DNA of 25,651 nt. Origin: CAYJIL01 sp964370235 (GTDB taxonomy: Bacteria > Bacteroidota > Bacteroidia > Bacteroidales > Rikenellaceae). The first letter of the stretch is position 1. Every line of letters begins with the position of its first letter. The position numbers and the translations under genes are program-made. The notes under the pieces are model-generated. The model saw nothing but the letters and a program-made list of their open reading frames with translations, was not told the DNA's origin and made no database searches. This document shows, in pieces, positions 15,741 through 22,941 of the stretch. Location of the stretch: assembly GCA_964370235.1 (NCBI GenBank), contig CAYJIL010000026.1, positions 1 through 25,651 on the forward strand, given 5' to 3'.

Positions 15741-17042
15741 ATGAGATTACCAAGTAAATTAAATGTGCTGCTTCTTGGAAGCGGAGGTCGTGAATGTGCA
15801 TTTGCATGGAAAATCGCACAGAGCGATCGTCTAGCAAAACTATTTATAGCGCCCGGTAATGCAGGGACAGCAGCCTATGGTATAAATGTAGATATTGCGT
15901 TGTCTAACTTTGCGGGTATCAAGCAGTTTGTTCTTACAAACAACATCAATCTTGTTGTTGTAGGTCCCGAGGATCCCCTAGTTAAGGGTATTCACGATTT
16001 CTTTGCAGGAGATTCAGAGATTAGATATATACCCGTAGTTGGTCCATCGGCAGAGGGAGCAAAACTAGAGGGTAGCAAGGACTTTGCTAAGGCATTCATG
16101 CTAAAGCACGGCGTTGCAACTGCAAAGTACATGACTGTAAATAGTGCCTCAATAGAGGAGGGTGTCGAGTTCCTAAAGACTCTAAAGCCACCTTATGTGC
16201 TAAAGGCAGATGGTTTGGCAGCAGGTAAAGGCGTTCTTATTATTGACGATTACACCGAGGCTTGTGATGAGCTACGTGCTATGATTGATGGTAAGTTTGG
16301 AGCAGCTAGCCACCGAGTAGTTATTGAGGAGTTCCTTTCGGGTATCGAGATGTCGCTATTTGTTGCAACTGATGGTAAGAACTATACAATTCTGCCAGAG
16401 GCTAAAGACTATAAGCGTATTGGCGAGGGTGACACAGGTCTTAATACTGGTGGTATGGGTGCTGTTTCGCCAGTTGTATTTGCCGATGAGGCATTTATGG
16501 CTAAGGTCGAGGAGAAGGTTGTTCGCCCAACTATTGCTGGTCTAAAGGCAGATAATATTACATATAATGGCTTTGTCTTTATAGGTCTAATGAACGTTGA
16601 TGGTGAGCCTTACGTTATTGAGTATAACGTTCGTATGGGTGATCCAGAGACCGAAGTAGTACTTCCAAGGCTAGATTACGATATAATCGACCTATTTGAT
16701 GGTATTGTATATGGCACACTAGATAGCAAGGAGTTTAAGAATCATCCACAAACAGCTGTAACGGTTGTATGTACGGCGGGTGGTTACCCGGCAGACTATC
16801 GCAAAGGTGATGTTATAGAGGGGCTAGATGGTGAGTTTGAGAGTGTGGTATTCCATGCCGGAACTTCGCAAAAGCGTGACCATGTCGAAACTTCGGGCGG
16901 TCGTGTACTAGCTGTTACTTCGCTAGGTGACGATATTCAGTCGGCACTAGACAAATCATACGCTACAATATCTAAAATATCTTACGAAGGTAAATATTGT
17001 AGAGGCGATATTGGTAAAGACCTAATTAACTACAAAAAGTAG
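15741..17042 (+). CDS. purD: phosphoribosylamine-glycine ligase (GAR synthetase)
   Basis: PurD makes glycinamide ribonucleotide from phosphoribosylamine, glycine and ATP, the second step of purine synthesis. The 433 residues have the family's N-domain (LLLGSGGRE near residue 10, APGNAGTA near 37, VVGPEDPL near 74), the ATP-grasp part (GSKDFAK near 114, LKADGLAAGKGV near 153, NTGGMGAVSP near 234) and the metal/ATP segment YNVRMGDPETEVVLPRL near 295. The usual GGREH signature reads GGREC here. A strong terminator follows. A DUF6427-like gene comes next, a neighbourhood I recall near purD in other Bacteroidetes. Confidence 0.96.
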   Translation: MRLPSKLNVLLLGSGGRECAFAWKIAQSDRLAKLFIAPGNAGTAAYGINVDIALSNFAGIKQFVLTNNINLVVVGPEDPLVKGIHDFFAGDSEIRYIPVVGPSAEGAKLEGSKDFAKAFMLKHGVATAKYMTVNSASIEEGVEFLKTLKPPYVLKADGLAAGKGVLIIDDYTEACDELRAMIDGKFGAASHRVVIEEFLSGIEMSLFVATDGKNYTILPEAKDYKRIGEGDTGLNTGGMGAVSPVVFADEAFMAKVEEKVVRPTIAGLKADNITYNGFVFIGLMNVDGEPYVIEYNVRMGDPETEVVLPRLDYDIIDLFDGIVYGTLDSKEFKNHPQTAVTVVCTAGGYPADYRKGDVIEGLDGEFESVVFHAGTSQKRDHVETSGGRVLAVTSLGDDIQSALDKSYATISKISYEGKYCRGDIGKDLINYKK

Positions 17043-17064
17043 TCCTTTATAAAACATAATTGTG

Positions 17065-17099
17065 CAACCTGCCCCTCTTGCGGGCAGGTTGTTCTTTTT
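17065..17099 (+). terminator. rho-independent terminator after purD
   Basis: A GC-rich 10-bp perfect stem (17065-17074 with 17082-17091), a 7-nt loop, then TTCTTTTT. Confidence 0.93.
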
Positions 17100-17185
17100 A
17101 ATATTAGTGTCTGGTAAAATATAGAAAATACATAGGGTTTAGTTTTTTTTGTCGGGCAACAATATTTTTTAACTATATAGCAGTC

Positions 17186-18190
17186 ATGCAGCTAGTAAAG
17201 CAAAATTTTGTACAAACGCTCATCTTAGTAGTAGTGATTCTATCGCTATTTTGGGTGAGGGAGTGGAGCATCGAGGCAAACTACTTTGGTGTGCCACGAC
17301 AGGCATTTATGCCACTTGGGTGCACAATTACAGAGTTTTTTGAGGCTCACAAATGGCTATCGTTTATTGTGACCTCGCTGCTAATGGTCTTTAACAGCTA
17401 TCTGCTCACTAGAATTACCATTCGTAACCTAATTTTTGCAGGAAATAGTTACTTTGTATCGGTGCTGTTTATTGCAATCTATTCGGCTATACCTCTTGGG
17501 CGATTTGCCCCCACAATGTCTATTGTGGTTTATTTAATGTTATTATCGATGGGGGCGCTTTTGGGTGTTTATCGCCAACGCTTTACATCATATAAGTTTT
17601 TTGTAGCTGGTGCAACTGCATCTTTGGCTGCTTTAATTTATGCCCCATCCTTGGCAATGGTGTTGGCTGTTTTGTTAGCTCCTTTGGTTTTTGGTGAACT
17701 ATCGGTGCGTGGTGTTATTTCGCTATTGCTTGCCTTTGCTATACCTATATTTGCTTTAAATTATATATATTGGCTAACCGACAATATATATAGTGTGCCA
17801 TTTGATAGGCTAGTATCTGTTATCGATATGCAGGGGAGTTTGTTTAACTTCTCGGTTGTGATGACACAACTGCCATACTTTATATTTGTTGCACTAATGT
17901 TTGTTTTGGGATGCTATTCGTTGTGGTATTACTATGCCAAAATGGGCTCAAAACGCACCAAAGGGCCACGCACAGTTGTGCTACTATCGCAAGTTGCGTT
18001 TACCCTGCTGGGGGTACTTGTTGTGTATCCACATTTGGTGACAACAATTGTACCGCTGCTTTCGCTACCTATTACGGCACTTGCGGCTACTGTGCTACGC
18101 AACTATCGCAGCGACTTGGTTGCAAACCTAATTTTTATAGCCATACTCTTGCTGGTTGGGCTACTCAATTTTGCAGATCTTATCTTTTAG
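17186..18190 (+). CDS. DUF6427-like polytopic membrane protein
   Basis: This 334-residue protein is almost entirely hydrophobic, with about eight to ten membrane helices joined by short loops and no long soluble domain. The first helix (about 8-25) is followed by a periplasmic or cytoplasmic loop and a second helix pair. A conserved-looking NLIFAGNSYFVS segment near residue 80 and a PLGRFAP segment near 103 resemble DUF6427, a Bacteroidetes-specific family without known function. No clear promoter was found in the 86 nt after the purD terminator. It converges on the HsdR_N gene with a 29-nt gap. Confidence 0.7.
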   Translation: MQLVKQNFVQTLILVVVILSLFWVREWSIEANYFGVPRQAFMPLGCTITEFFEAHKWLSFIVTSLLMVFNSYLLTRITIRNLIFAGNSYFVSVLFIAIYSAIPLGRFAPTMSIVVYLMLLSMGALLGVYRQRFTSYKFFVAGATASLAALIYAPSLAMVLAVLLAPLVFGELSVRGVISLLLAFAIPIFALNYIYWLTDNIYSVPFDRLVSVIDMQGSLFNFSVVMTQLPYFIFVALMFVLGCYSLWYYYAKMGSKRTKGPRTVVLLSQVAFTLLGVLVVYPHLVTTIVPLLSLPITALAATVLRNYRSDLVANLIFIAILLLVGLLNFADLIF

Positions 18191-18219
18191 TATATCTAGC
18201 TAAATATATTCACACACGT

Positions 18220-18654
18220 CTATTCCCATTTGGGTAGGCTAGCTATGCAGGCATAACTACCGTTTGCCTCTAATGTAAAACAGAGTGTGCGCTCTAGGTT
18301 TGTGAGCACTATATATTTTGCTCCTATATTGGCGTTATATCTTGTGGCTTGTGTTGCCACGCTTTGGTCTATCTTAACAGTTTGTCGTTTGCACTCTACC
18401 ACCATAAAAGGCTTTGCCTTTGAATCATACACAAGCACATCGCACCTTTGTTGTTTGCCATTTGCAAACCTAAAGCCATGCTCAATTGCTATGTGTGAGG
18501 CTGGGTATAACTCTTTGCATATAAGGTGTTTGATGAAGAGTTGGCGCACAATCTCCTCGGGTGTTGCAACCACCCATTTTTTGCGCTGGGGGTCAAACAA
18601 CTCTTGTGTGCCCTCTCTTAGGCGAGTCTCTATTTTGTAGTCTCTGTTTTGCAT
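18220..18654 (-). CDS. solo HsdR_N-type nuclease-fold protein
   Basis: This 144-residue protein matches the small HSDR_N_2 domain, the N-terminal nuclease-like domain of type I restriction enzymes. A PD-(D/E)xK core is visible: Asp72 (CDVLVYD), Glu87 and Lys89 (VVECK), with an upstream helix holding Glu58. There is no helicase part, and no hsdM or hsdS gene adjoins, so it is not a restriction system by itself. Solo proteins of this kind are common in Bacteroidetes chromosomes and their role is unknown; nuclease activity is plausible because the core residues are kept. A minus-strand -7 element lies 20 nt upstream. Confidence 0.85.
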   Translation of the reverse strand: MQNRDYKIETRLREGTQELFDPQRKKWVVATPEEIVRQLFIKHLICKELYPASHIAIEHGFRFANGKQQRCDVLVYDSKAKPFMVVECKRQTVKIDQSVATQATRYNANIGAKYIVLTNLERTLCFTLEANGSYACIASLPKWE

Positions 18655-18674
18655 GAAATTTGTAGGTTTAACTG

Positions 18675-18682
18675 CAAATGTA
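18675..18682 (-). promoter_or_regulatory. -7 element of the HsdR_N gene
   Basis: On the minus strand TACATTTG matches TAnnTTTG. No TTTG is found at the right spacing. Confidence 0.5.
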
Positions 18683-18765
18683 AAAATAAGTTCGCTAATA
18701 ATCGCTTAGGTAGCTTTTAAATATTTTAAAACTTTTTGGTGAATTCTAATGTAGATAAATTTTAC

Positions 18766-18773
18766 TATATTTG
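18766..18773 (+). promoter_or_regulatory. -7 element of gpmI
   Basis: TATATTTG matches the -7 consensus. The nearest upstream TTTG (18735-18738) is 27 nt away, so the -33 is unclear. The leader would be about 58 nt. Confidence 0.6.
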
Positions 18774-18785
18774 CAGAGTTTAGCT

Positions 18786-18804
18786 AGCCACATGTAGAGT
18801 GGTT
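18786..18804 (+). promoter_or_regulatory. stem-loop in the gpmI leader
   Basis: AGCCAC (18786-18791) pairs with GTGGTT (18799-18804), one wobble, around a 7-nt loop. It begins 13 nt after the -7 box. Confidence 0.35.
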
Positions 18805-18837
18805 TATAGATTAGTTATTTTTTTAAAACATTATAAT

Positions 18838-20361
18838 ATGAGCAGTAACAAAGTTATGTTAATGATCCTTGACGGATGGGGCAAGGGTAATGGTGAGGTT
18901 TCAGATGCAATTGCAAATGCAGAGCACAGCTATATGGCATCTTTGCAGCAAAAATATGCAACTTCTGAGCTTCAAGCTTGTGGCGAGAATGTCGGTCTAC
19001 CAGACGGTCAAATGGGTAACTCAGAGGTGGGTCACCTTAACCTAGGTGCCGGTCGTGTAGTATATCAAGACTTGGTTAAAATAAATAAAGCATGTGAGGA
19101 TGGTTCTATTGCAGCTAATGCGGCTGTAAAAGAGGCGTTTGAGTATGCAGCAAAAAATGGTAAGGCAGTTCACTTTATGGGTCTACTATCTAACGGTGGT
19201 GTACACTCGCTAGATAAGCACATATACAAGCTATGTGATATTACAGCAGACTATGGTGTTGAGAAGGTATTTGTTCACGCATTTATGGATGGCCGTGACA
19301 CAGACCCTCGTAGTGGTCTAGGTTTTGTTGAGTCTTTGGAGAACCACCTAGCATCTTCTCATGGCGAGATTGCATCGGTTGTTGGTCGTTACTATGCAAT
19401 GGATCGTGACAAGCGTTGGGATCGTGTAAAGTTGGCTTATGATCTACTAGTAAACGGCGAAGGTCAAAAAGAGACAAGCGCAGTTGAGGGTGTTAAAAAA
19501 TCATACGAGGCCGATGTTACAGACGAGTTTATCAAACCAATCGTTATAACTGACGCTAGTGGCGAGCCTAAGGGCAAGATTGCCGATGGCGATGTTGTAT
19601 TCTGCTTTAACTTCCGTTCTGACCGTGCACGTGAGATTACACAAGTACTAGCAGAGGAGAGCATGCCAGCAGAGGGCATGAGCGTAATTCCAAATGTTCA
19701 CTACCTAACAATGACTCCATACGAAGAGTCTTTCAAGAACGTACACGTAGTTTATGGTAAAGATAACCTAGCTAACACAATTGGCGAGGTAATTTCGGGT
19801 AAAGGCCTAAAGCAACTACACATGGCAGAGACAGAGAAGTATGCTCACGTAACATTCTTCTTTAATGGTGGTCGTGAAGAGCCATTCGATGGCGAGGATC
19901 GCATCCTAATTCCATCGCCTAAGGTTGCTACTTATGACCTTAAGCCAAGCATGAGTGCTTATGAGCTTACAGATGCACTAGTTGAGGCAGTAGGTAAAGA
20001 GGAGTATGACTTTATTTGTGTTAACTATGCAAACTGCGATATGATTGGTCACACTGGCGTCTATTCTGCAATTCTTGAGGCTGTTAAAACAGTTGATGAG
20101 TGTGTTGAGAAGAGTGTCGAGGCAGCTATTAAGGCTGGTTACACAGTTCTTATTACGGCAGACCACGGTAACGCAGACTTTGCTGTTAACCAAGATGGTA
20201 CACCAAACACAGCTCACTCTTTGAATGCAGTTCCGTTTATTGTGGTATCAGATTCAGTAACTAATGTTGAAAACGGAGTGCTAGCAGATGTTGCACCAAC
20301 TATCCTTAAGATTATGGGTATTGAGCAACCTGCCGATATGAGCGGAAACGCACTAGTATAA
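18838..20361 (+). CDS. gpmI: 2,3-bisphosphoglycerate-independent phosphoglycerate mutase
   Basis: GpmI converts 3-phosphoglycerate to 2-phosphoglycerate in glycolysis, using manganese and a phosphoserine intermediate. The 507 residues match the usual length. LMILDGWG near residue 7 gives the first metal Asp, Ser62 in MGNSEVGH is the catalytic serine, and HFMGLLSNGGVHS, HAFMDGRDTDP, GRYYAMDRDKRWDR and NFRSDRARE follow in family order. The C-terminal metal motifs are NYANCDMIGHTG and ITADHGNAD. The ATG at 18838 puts the catalytic Ser at the same number as in the Bacillus enzyme; a longer in-frame reading from GTG 18799 would start inside the leader stem-loop. Codon bias suggests high expression. 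Confidence 0.97.
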   Translation: MSSNKVMLMILDGWGKGNGEVSDAIANAEHSYMASLQQKYATSELQACGENVGLPDGQMGNSEVGHLNLGAGRVVYQDLVKINKACEDGSIAANAAVKEAFEYAAKNGKAVHFMGLLSNGGVHSLDKHIYKLCDITADYGVEKVFVHAFMDGRDTDPRSGLGFVESLENHLASSHGEIASVVGRYYAMDRDKRWDRVKLAYDLLVNGEGQKETSAVEGVKKSYEADVTDEFIKPIVITDASGEPKGKIADGDVVFCFNFRSDRAREITQVLAEESMPAEGMSVIPNVHYLTMTPYEESFKNVHVVYGKDNLANTIGEVISGKGLKQLHMAETEKYAHVTFFFNGGREEPFDGEDRILIPSPKVATYDLKPSMSAYELTDALVEAVGKEEYDFICVNYANCDMIGHTGVYSAILEAVKTVDECVEKSVEAAIKAGYTVLITADHGNADFAVNQDGTPNTAHSLNAVPFIVVSDSVTNVENGVLADVAPTILKIMGIEQPADMSGNALV

Positions 20362-20374
20362 ACATCACTATATA

Positions 20375-20418
20375 GGGGGATAGGTAGAGCTTAGATGCTC
20401 TGCTTACCCCCTTTTTTT
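20375..20418 (+). terminator. rho-independent terminator after gpmI
   Basis: GGGGG at 20375-20379 pairs with CCCCC at 20407-20411, and the stem runs inward (one bulged A, two wobbles) to AGAGC/GCTCT around a 6-nt loop. Seven T residues follow. It covers the longer ATG at 20395 of the next gene, ruling that start out as natural. Confidence 0.88.
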
Positions 20419-20442
20419 GAAATTTTAGCTATATCAAACATT

Positions 20443-22131
20443 ATGGCAAACGATAATTTCATAAAATTATATGAGGATAGTTTCAAGCGCAACTGGGATA
20501 AGTTAGCAACATGTGACTATACCACAAAACAAAAATATACCTATGGCGAATTAGCCGTTAGGATTGATTTATTTCATCGCCTATATCGTGAGCTTGGCAT
20601 AAACCAAGGCGACAAAATTGCAGTATGCGGCCGCAATAGCTCCTCGTGGATTATTGCGTATATGTCGGCTGTGACGTATGGCGGAGTGGTTGTTCCCATT
20701 CTCGATGAGTTTAACCCCTATGATTTGAATCATATTCTGTCGCACAGCGACAGTGTTGTAGCTTTTTTTGACGATGATTTGGCTGCAAAATTACAATTTA
20801 GCGATATTCCCACTATTAGATGTGTGGTTTCGCTATCTTCTTCGCAAGTAATTCATTCGGGCGAAAATTGCGATGCTCATAGCAAATATGAGCGTGTCAA
20901 ATTAGATAATTCGCACACCCTTACACCACAGAACCTATCATTTGCAGAGCGTGACAGTGCTCACCTTGCTGCAATTTACTATACTTCGGGCACCGTTTCT
21001 CTAACCAAAGGAGTAATGCTTACGGGGCTAAATTTGGCAGGAAATGTTCGCTTTGCCCTAGATACCTATGCTCCAGAGTTTATACAACGATCGCTAGTAG
21101 TGCTACCTTTGGCGCACGCCTATGGTACGGCATTTGATATGCTAACTCATTTGGCTGCGGGTGGTAGTGTTACACTTTTGGGTAAAGTACCATCGCCACA
21201 AATCTTGTTGGCTGCTTGCCAAGAGGTAAAGCCAACGCTCATTTTTGTTGTGCCTTTGGTGCTAGAAAAGATATATAAGAACAAGGTAGCTCCGGCTATC
21301 TCTAAGCCGCTTGTTAAGCTAGCTCTCAAACTACCTGTTATAGGTAAGATGATACAACGCTCAATTGCAAAAAAGATACACGATGCGCTGGGTGGAGTAG
21401 CTCGTGAGATAATTGTTGGTGGTGCCGCTATTAATCGCGAGGTAGAGGATTTCTTTATCAAAGGAGGCTTCCCAATGGTTGTTGGTTATGGTATGACCGA
21501 GTGTGCACCCTTAATCTCGTGGAGCCCCTATGAAACATTTGTGCCAGGTTCGGTAGGACGTGCGCTCAAGGGCTTTATGGAGGTAAAAATAGATAAGGCA
21601 ACACCAAGCGATCACTCGGGCGAAATATTGGTAAAAGGTGTTAATGTAATGCTTGGCTACTATAAAAACCAAGAAGATACCGATGCCGTGTTTACTCCCG
21701 ATGGCTGGCTACGCACGGGCGACTTGGGTTATATAGACAATGGTGGCAATATCTTTATTAATGGCAGGGCAAAAACTATGATCCTTACCTCTAATGGCGA
21801 GAATATATACCCCGAAGCCATTGAGAGCAAGCTCAACAACCTGCCTCTAATAAACGAGAGTATTGTTTTGTATGTTAAAGGCAAAATCGTAGCCTATGTC
21901 TATCCCGATGTTGTACAAGCAACCGAGCTTGGTATTTCGCAGCTTAGGCTAAATAGTGTAATGCGAGATAACCGAATGACTGTAAACACACTGCTATCTC
22001 GCTATGAGAGAGTGAGTAGAATTGTCATTCTTGATGAGCCAATGCCAAAAACTCCCAAAAAAACAATTAAACGTCAACTTGCCGAGCAAATGATCGACCA
22101 AAAACGCAAGTCAGGTATTGTTGAAATGTAG
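20443..22131 (+). CDS. long-chain acyl-CoA synthetase-like AMP-forming ligase
   Basis: This 562-residue enzyme belongs to the adenylate-forming (ANL) family and most resembles long-chain fatty acid-CoA ligases, which activate fatty acids with ATP and CoA. Motifs in order are the phosphate-loop region YYTSGTVSLTKGV at residues 179-191, VVLPLAHAYG, VGYGMTECAPL, DGWLRTGDLGYID, and NGRAKTMILTSNGENIYPEAIE. A C-terminal KTPKKTIKR holds the probable catalytic Lys. The phosphate loop departs from the usual SGTTGxPKG. No promoter was found in the 25 nt between the gpmI terminator and the ATG, so expression may depend on read-through or an atypical promoter. Substrate chain length is not known. Confidence 0.88.
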   Translation: MANDNFIKLYEDSFKRNWDKLATCDYTTKQKYTYGELAVRIDLFHRLYRELGINQGDKIAVCGRNSSSWIIAYMSAVTYGGVVVPILDEFNPYDLNHILSHSDSVVAFFDDDLAAKLQFSDIPTIRCVVSLSSSQVIHSGENCDAHSKYERVKLDNSHTLTPQNLSFAERDSAHLAAIYYTSGTVSLTKGVMLTGLNLAGNVRFALDTYAPEFIQRSLVVLPLAHAYGTAFDMLTHLAAGGSVTLLGKVPSPQILLAACQEVKPTLIFVVPLVLEKIYKNKVAPAISKPLVKLALKLPVIGKMIQRSIAKKIHDALGGVAREIIVGGAAINREVEDFFIKGGFPMVVGYGMTECAPLISWSPYETFVPGSVGRALKGFMEVKIDKATPSDHSGEILVKGVNVMLGYYKNQEDTDAVFTPDGWLRTGDLGYIDNGGNIFINGRAKTMILTSNGENIYPEAIESKLNNLPLINESIVLYVKGKIVAYVYPDVVQATELGISQLRLNSVMRDNRMTVNTLLSRYERVSRIVILDEPMPKTPKKTIKRQLAEQMIDQKRKSGIVEM

Positions 22132-22149
22132 TTTGGTTGCGATATAACT

Positions 22150-22194
22150 AATAATGAGCCCATCTCTAGTAGTTAGAGGTGGGCTCGTTATTTT
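22150..22194 (+). terminator. rho-independent terminator after the acyl-CoA synthetase gene
   Basis: A 19-bp stem with two wobble pairs (22150-22168 with 22174-22192), a 5-nt loop, and a short T-run. Confidence 0.85.
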
Positions 22195-22312
22195 AACCTA
22201 AATAGTGCTAAAAAGTTATTACTGTTGTGTTAAAATAGTGTTTTATATTATATATTGTTTGGTTTTGTCGGTAAATAATCGTATATTGTAATCATTATCA
22301 ATGCAAATATAT

Positions 22313-22705
22313 ATGACTACAAAAAACAAATTAACATTAGAGTATGTCGTTCCGTGTAGTGTACCATCTTTATATAACCTAATTTCTAGTAGCGAGGGGC
22401 TTAGCTCTTGGTTTGCCGATAGAGTAGAGAGCTTACCCGACGATTTTTTTGATTTTTATTGGGGGCGTTATCCCCAGCGAGCCAAATTGGTTTGTTATAA
22501 ACGAGATAAGTTTGTTCGCTTTGTTTGGGAAGAAGATTTAGAGAGTGATTACTATTTTGAAATTTCCATCGATGTAACCAATCTTACCAAGCAGGTAGCA
22601 ATATATGTAACCGATTTTTGTGAGGAGGATGCCCACGATGATATGGTAGCAATATGGAATGATGGCATAAAAAAGCTACGACATAGGTTGGGAGTTAGAA
22701 GATAG
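22313..22705 (+). CDS. START-like (SRPBCC fold) small protein
   Basis: This 130-residue protein resembles the START-like/AHSA1 group of small ligand-binding beta-grip proteins. It opens with LEYVVPCSVPSLYNLISSSEGLSSWFAD, the family's typical helix and loop (..P.L...ISS.EGL..WFAD), then WE.E..DYYFEIS, and ends in a long helix (DMVAIWNDGIKKLRHRLG). No ligand or enzymatic function is known for this group in Bacteroidetes. An in-frame ATG at 22301 would add four residues; the start at 22313 was chosen because MTTKNKLTLEY resembles the family's usual opening. No convincing promoter was seen in the 118 nt upstream. A terminator follows. Confidence 0.75.
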   Translation: MTTKNKLTLEYVVPCSVPSLYNLISSSEGLSSWFADRVESLPDDFFDFYWGRYPQRAKLVCYKRDKFVRFVWEEDLESDYYFEISIDVTNLTKQVAIYVTDFCEEDAHDDMVAIWNDGIKKLRHRLGVRR

Positions 22706-22748
22706 CTTTGTATAGCTATTTGTAGCTATATGATTTTGTATGTGTTTT

Positions 22749-22800
22749 AAGGCGATGTAATTGTTTGTTTAGCAGGCAATTATGTCGCTTTTGTTGTTTT
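22749..22800 (+). terminator. rho-independent terminator after the START-like gene
   Basis: A stem of about 14 bp with one bulged G and two wobbles (22749-22763 with 22777-22790), a 13-nt loop, then a T-rich tract. Confidence 0.75.
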
Positions 22801-22815
22801 GTTAGTTGGTGTTTG

Positions 22816-22831
22816 TACCTGCAAGAAGGTA
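22816..22831. promoter_or_regulatory. candidate operator 1 (TACCT-N6-AGGTA)
   Basis: A perfect 5+5 inverted repeat with a 6-bp spacer (GCAAGA). It lies about 90 bp before the -7 box of the TonB-dependent receptor gene and is matched by operator 2 at exactly 31 bp. The binding protein is unknown. Confidence 0.5.
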
Positions 22832-22846
22832 TTTGGGTGGTGCTTA

Positions 22847-22862
22847 TACCTAGTTATAGGTA
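22847..22862. promoter_or_regulatory. candidate operator 2 (TACCT-N6-AGGTA)
   Basis: This has the same arms and the same 6-bp spacing as operator 1, with the spacer AGTTAT that extends the dyad to TACCTA/TAGGTA. It ends 22 bp before the -33 element at 22885. Confidence 0.55.
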
Positions 22863-22907
22863 GCGAAAATAGCAATAAATAGCTATTGTTGGGGTATGTT
22901 TTCGCTA
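22861..22907. promoter_or_regulatory. wide inverted repeat across the receptor promoter
   Basis: TAGCGAAAA (22861-22869) and TTTTCGCTA (22899-22907) are perfect 9-bp inverted copies 29 bp apart. The right arm fills the spacer and ends one base before the -7 box. Placement before the transcript start suggests DNA-level control. Confidence 0.5.
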
Positions 22908-22916
22908 TTACTTTTG
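22885..22916 (+). promoter_or_regulatory. promoter of the TonB-dependent receptor gene
   Basis: ATTG (22885-22888) is followed after 20 nt by TACTTTTG (22909-22916). Transcription from about 22923 gives a 19-nt leader before the GTG start. Confidence 0.65.
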
Positions 22917-22941
22917 TACTTGAAAACAAAAAAACATATTT

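Noticed and set aside
18190..18245. Shared terminator between the DUF6427-like and HsdR_N genes
   Set aside because: Short palindromes such as CCCATTTGGG are present, but no stem followed by a T-run on either strand.
18220..18654. Type I restriction-modification system
   Set aside because: Only the small N-terminal nuclease domain is present; the flanking genes are a membrane protein and gpmI.
20395..20442. Earlier ATG for the acyl-CoA synthetase
   Set aside because: It lies inside the gpmI terminator hairpin, and the protein's family start is at 20443.
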